The position numbers and the translations under genes are program-made. Positions 30,878 through 35,000 of a stretch of 35,000 nt of DNA are shown in pieces. The stretch comes from Actinidia chinensis (lineage: Eukaryota; Streptophyta; Magnoliopsida; Ericales; Actinidiaceae), in the NCBI GenBank assembly GCA_009663005.1, contig CM018898.1, positions 10,775,911 through 10,810,910 of the forward strand. Reading direction: 5' to 3'. Position 1 is the stretch's first letter. The number at the start of each line of letters is the position of its first letter. The notes beneath the pieces are model-generated. The model was given only the letters and a program-made list of their open reading frames with translations, did no database searches and was not told where the DNA came from.

Positions 30878-31805
30878 GTTTGTTTTAACGTGAAAATATT
30901 TTTTTTTTTTTTATATTTTTTATTATTTATTATTTAATAGTATATAAAATAAAAGGTCAAAGAAATTTATTTTTTGGTTAATGAAAAACAATGTCCGAGG
31001 AGAAATTACTTTTCTCTTTTTTTTTTTTTAAAAAAAAATAATTTTTCTAAATTGCCGACTCTCGCGATCACCACGCTACCATTCATAAAATATTTTTTTA
31101 GTTTTTTTAATATTTGAAAAAAAACTGTTTTAAGTTTTCAATTTAAAAAAATTAAAAGCACGTTTTATTTTTTTAAAAAAATAATTGTTTTTTTAAAAAT
31201 GTTATTCTTTATTTAAAAAAATCTTTTATTACTCAAAATATCTGTATTGTTTTAAAAAAATGATTATTTTTTGCCCCCAAAATCCAGAAAAAGTGTGTTT
31301 GTGAAACAAAATAACTGTGTTTTTTTTAAAAAAATGTGTTATGTATTTGAAAAACTGCCTTATTTTTTGAATTTTTTAATCTGAATACAATTTTTTTTTT
31401 TTTTACTTGCTTGCATTTTAAGGACTTTAGGTGATTTTTTTTCTCTTTATGTTAGTTAGTTTGTTCTTAGCGAAAAAAAATTAAATCAAGATTGATTTTT
31501 GTATCGAATTCGGAGTTAGTAATGCCAGAGTTACAAATAAATTAGAATTATTTGTGATAGATCGCCCTCCTCGAATTTTAAGAATGTGATTTGTCTATTG
31601 ATAGACCTACTCAAAATAACTGTAGTGACTAACCTTATTGATGTTTTCAATTGTGTTAATTTTTATGCCAAAAAACATAGAAATTAATTTTCAAAAACTG
31701 CAATTCATGTCAAGCCAAATACCAAAAAACAAAATTTATTTATTAAAACAATTTCTCCAGACAGCATTTCGAAGAAAATATTTTTCGCCCAAAATAAACC
31801 TAGCA
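30878..31805. repeat. Candidate AT-rich inverted-repeat element
   Basis: The left end GTTTGTTTTAACGTGAAAATATTT resembles the other-strand reading of the right end (GGTTTATTTTGGGCGAAAAATATTTT). Inner GTCCGAGGAGAAATTACTT (about 30993) resembles GTCTGGAGAAATTGTTTT on the other strand (about 31745). The interior consists of repeated T-run/A-run words. Confidence 0.45.
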
Positions 31806-32764
31806 CTAGGATAGATGCATACAAGAAAACAGTGCCACTGAAAAAGATTCTCTCTAATATAAAATGGTTGAAATTCCAAGAAAGTGATAAGAAGAGGATG
31901 CAATAGCTTGTTAGTAAGGGATTTTTAATTGGGTTTGTACAAAAATCAATATTTAAACACCGCGTATGGACGTTGTCTTGTTGGGTTTTTTTATCCTTAT
32001 TTTACTTAAATTTTTGAGTAAACTCAGTGGCGATTAGAGTTTTTTATTATTCATATTTTTTGGGCAATCACAAACAAAATAGTAATGTTTGAATCCACCA
32101 AACGATCAATAAAGATATAAATGTGAATTACTGAGGAACGTTGTGATGTTTTTAAAATTTTTTTGAATAGATATGTTTTGGCATGATTAATCTTGAAGCA
32201 AAGGCAAAATTAGTTCAATAGGATTCTTGGCCTTTCAATTGATGAGGGAAACCAGTGAATATGATCCTCTAACTAGCAGTTGAGAAAATCAATTGCAACT
32301 GTTTCAACTTTCCAAAGAACACCTCCAATTCAAAACTTTTAAATGAGACTCAAAAATATTATTTTAATGCACATTTAGGAAACTTTGGGGAAACCTTGGA
32401 ATCTAAGTTGGGAAAATGAAACTTCAAAAAGTGTATGGGAAAGTATCTTGTTTTCATGAATCCAAAGCACTCTTATGAACTTCTTAATTACTTAAATTTT
32501 GACAATGGATGAGTATTCTCCTCTAGGACCCTTCTTCCTCTCCTCTTTCTAAGAACAATTACGTTGCCCATTTCAAAAAAAGTGCATAAATAGTACTCAT
32601 CTGATTGATTGATCGAATTACGTAAAATTCCTTGAACTAATAGAGTTAAAATCATTGAGCTGTATTTGAATAAAAAAATTTGATGAGAAAAAGTTAGAAG
32701 ATCTAAAAAAGCATATTCAACAATTTCATATTTTTTCTCACAATTTTATAAAAATAGGAGATTT
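31806..32764. other. Intergenic DNA, nothing recognised
   Basis: AT-rich and without long frames. No homology recognised. Confidence 0.35.
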
Positions 32765-33097
32765 CTTAGAGTTAGGGGCCTCATTTTTTTTTTATCATAT
32801 CATCCAACAATTCTCACCATTATTTCTCTAAACCATTTAAATAAATTTTCCTTAATATTTTTTAATTTTATTTATTTATTTTAAAATGTTGATTTGACAA
32901 ATTATTAAAGAGGAGAGAGGAGAGAAAGTATTTTATTTAGTTTAGAGAATGAATAGTAAACTCCACGGTGGGGAGGCTAATGTAGTAGTTGCACTTTAAG
33001 GTCTCTAAAAGAGTCCATTGGAGAATTTTATTTGTTACTTTTTCTCCCTAACCTAGAGTAGAAATGGGAATAGGGTGTCTATTCGAGTTGCTCTAAG
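32765..33097. mobile_element. Candidate MITE
   Basis: Starts CTTAGAGTTAGGGGCCTCATT; the right end on the other strand is CTTAGAGCAACTCGAATAGACACC. The CTTAGAG.AACTC ends are common in small plant MITEs. Length 333 bp. Target duplication unclear. Confidence 0.5.
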
Positions 33098-33109
33098 ATC
33101 ATCTCCCAC

Positions 33110-34130
33110 ACATATTTTATGTAAGGAGCTAAAATAGGTTTTTGCAGTATATACTAACTCAAGACCAGTTGTTGGGTCGTACTTATTTAATATGGACTTG
33201 TCGTTCAGTTTAACGGATTCAATCAAGTAAGAATGGGCCTAGAGAGTTGGGCCCAATGAGAATGTCCATGTGCGTGGCCCAAAAAGTGCGGGATTGAGGG
33301 CAGTTATTTTGAAAGTCGGCAGGAAGAGGCATATTCCGCGAGAAGTCCTCTCTAACTAAGGAAGATCTACTTCCTGTTAGAAAATTTATTGGAGATGTTT
33401 ACTATTTGTGAATCAAACTCATATTTAAAAAATTCAAATCAAAAATAAAAAATTGAATTGAAAAACTGTAAATAAAAACTTATAAAACTAACTTTGGAAG
33501 AGATAGATTGAGGCCTGTGTTAGATACAATTTTTTTAAGATTATTTCACCCTATGGTGGTCCGATTACTGAACATCTATCTCCAAAGATTACAATAATCT
33601 TTTCGCAAAACAAAAGGTACTACAATTTTACTACACGGCAAAACCAAAATAGAGAAACTCTCTTATTACTGACTGATCTAACATGATTTTCACACTTTGA
33701 ATTGAATGAATTGACTTAGTTGAGCCCTTCCTCAAAGGAGAATGAAATGACGCCAACAAAAGTCACAACTCTTCATGTCGAAGAGATACCATGAACAGAA
33801 ACACAATCATTCACCATGAGAGGAGGACTATTTAAGTCAATTTTATCACATAAAAATTAAAATTGATTTAAAATAATTATTTTTACACTTTTACTTGGAA
33901 TAAGGCGGAGATCATGCTCGTAGAGATAAATATAGAACAAGGAAGTTGAGTTCGACTAGAACTTAGTGAGCTCACCTATAAGTAAGGAGGGCTCACAAGT
34001 TATTTGGTACGCAATGAAAACCTAACACTCTACTTCAATTGTTTTCTTTCTCTTCTTTCGTATTCTTTCTCTCTCGCTAGGAGGAGTACGGCGAGGTAAT
34101 GCGGAAGTTAATACTTAGAGTTAGAGAGAT
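33110..34130 (+). repeat. Weak LTR-like segment
   Basis: TGTTAGAAAATTTATTGGAG (33375) looks like a Copia-type LTR start, and TATAAGTAAGGAGGGCTCAC (33977) followed by a CT-rich run to about 34080 looks like an LTR TATA/R region or a gene leader. No end, PBS or partner copy is present. Before 33375 nothing is recognised. Confidence 0.25.
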
Positions 34131-34167
34131 ACCTCCTCACACTTTATATCGCTTTTTAGAGGACTTT

Positions 34168-34597
34168 GCATCTCCAGCCCATTCTCCATTTCCTCCTCTA
34201 TTTTAGAGGATGTTGATTTGATCCTTTATATACATAGAGGATGTTGGAAAAATAGAAGAAGGTACTCTATTTAGAGGATAGATATTATATTACTTAAATG
34301 GTTTAACTTTTAATTTATAAATCTATTTTTTATAAAGTAGTATCATTAAAAAAATATTCATAATTCCTTTCAATGGAGACTAATATTGAATATTTTTAGT
34401 GAAAAATTCAAAAATAATAATTTAAATGAAAAAAAATGATGAGTAATTGAGTTGGATAAATTATTTTTTTAAAAAAAATAGAAGCATAAATAGAGGAAAT
34501 GTGATTAGAGGCCAGAAATAATAATTTGCCTCTAAAATTCCTTTATGAATAAATTATGCTATTTTATACTCTAAAAGGTATTGGGTTGGAGATGCTC
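34168..34597. mobile_element. Candidate MITE with GCATCTCCA ends
   Basis: The left end GCATCTCCAGCCCATTCTCC mirrors the right end (other strand GCATCTCCAACCCAATACC). About 430 bp, with internal repeats of TAGAGGA/AGAGGAT words. Ends of this wording are frequent in plant hAT-like MITEs. No clear target duplication. Confidence 0.6.
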
Positions 34598-34682
34598 TAT
34601 CGCGTCATAAAAAAACTAAATGACTGATCCTTGCTTTTCTTAAAAGGCAGTGAGCTGCCATATTTTAATCAATTAAAATAAT

Positions 34683-34736
34683 TGTACTCTACACTCTCAC
34701 TCTCCCCCCCCCACCACTCTCACTCTCACTCTCTAA
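34683..34736. repeat. CTCACT/CT microsatellite
   Basis: Repeated ACTCTCACTCTC units interrupted by a C-run. Confidence 0.85.
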
Positions 34737-34759
34737 AAGTGATTCGGTCGTTGATGCTC

Positions 34760-35000
34760 TAGGTCTTAATCTGGCACAACGTGCATCCTAATCGGAGTCC
34801 TTGTGCAGCACAACACCCTATCTCCTGTAATATAAGCACACAAGTCTTGATTGATGAGAAAGTATGTAGTATTATTAGAGCAAATTTTAGTTATACTTAA
34901 ATCTAAATTAATTGGTCAAACATGAAATTTCATTAGTTTTTTATGGGTAATGTTATAGTCATCGGAATGTTACCGCATTTATTACCGCATCGCACCAAAA
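34760..35000 (+). other. LTR-like scrap and window edge
   Basis: TGTAATATAAGCACACAAGTC then TTGATTGATGAGAAA (34826-34861) resembles the R region of Copia LTRs. Beyond 34940, GTTATAGTCATCGG and ACCGCATTTATTACCGCATCG may begin another repeat cut by the window end. Confidence 0.25.

Overview
The window looks like nuclear DNA of a flowering plant, probably a eudicot. It is AT-rich, full of nested retrotransposons and small inverted-repeat elements, has intron-like splice signals, and holds no bacterial-style operons, RNA genes or CRISPR. No complete host gene is visible. Two host-gene traces are: (i) an A-type cyclin-like first exon at the left edge with a readable destruction box (RPPLATLTN), and (ii) an unrecognised GC/CpG-rich minus-strand gene start near 26.2 kb with a TATA-like box and a CT-rich leader. 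Reading frames are broken throughout, often at homopolymers, which means old decay, uncorrected long-read error, or both.

Layout. 1-345: cyclin A-like exon and the start of an intron. 351-11917: an 11.6-kb Ty3/gypsy Tat-clade LTR retrotransposon on the minus strand, with a perfect 5-bp target duplication (CTAGT), both LTRs, PBS, PPT, gag, protease, RT, RNase H, integrase, a three-copy ~148-bp tandem array behind pol, and an extra antisense reading frame next to the 3' LTR. 11923-12800: the interrupted intron-like DNA, made of about four degenerate ~200-bp repeats. 13025-14230: an LTR-like or unknown repeat ending near a ~90-nt T tract. 14249-14561: probable solo Copia LTR. 14562-16170: AT-rich DNA without recognisable genes. 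16280-20800: a minus-strand Ty1/copia element with ~195-bp LTRs, iMet-type PBS and decayed protease, integrase, RT and RNase H; it lies between two facing inverted sequences (16173-16251 and 21036-21120), with a 60-bp-arm hairpin beside it. 21310-23140: strongly strand-asymmetric T-rich/A-rich blocks separated by C- or G-rich islands. 23429-23795: a foldback MITE with a perfect 9-bp target duplication. 24050-24520: a degenerate ~254-bp tandem duplication. 24880-26290: gene-like CpG-rich DNA. 26427-26456: G-quadruplex motif. 27300-28195, 29200-29644, 30878-31805, 32765-33097 and 34168-34597: inverted-repeat elements of varying certainty. 28333-28968: a second Tat-type LTR, apparently solo, on the plus strand. 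33375-34090 and 34760-34870: weak LTR-like segments.

The retroelement parts form ordinary replication units: LTR promoter, gag capsid, then the protease, RT, RNase H and integrase polyprotein. Both main elements are broken in every domain examined and are probably non-autonomous now. The parts most worth following up are the antisense, possibly spliced ORF and the tandem array in the Tat element, its insertion beside a mitotic cyclin exon, the 9-bp-TSD MITE, and the compositional mirror structure at 21.3-23.1 kb.
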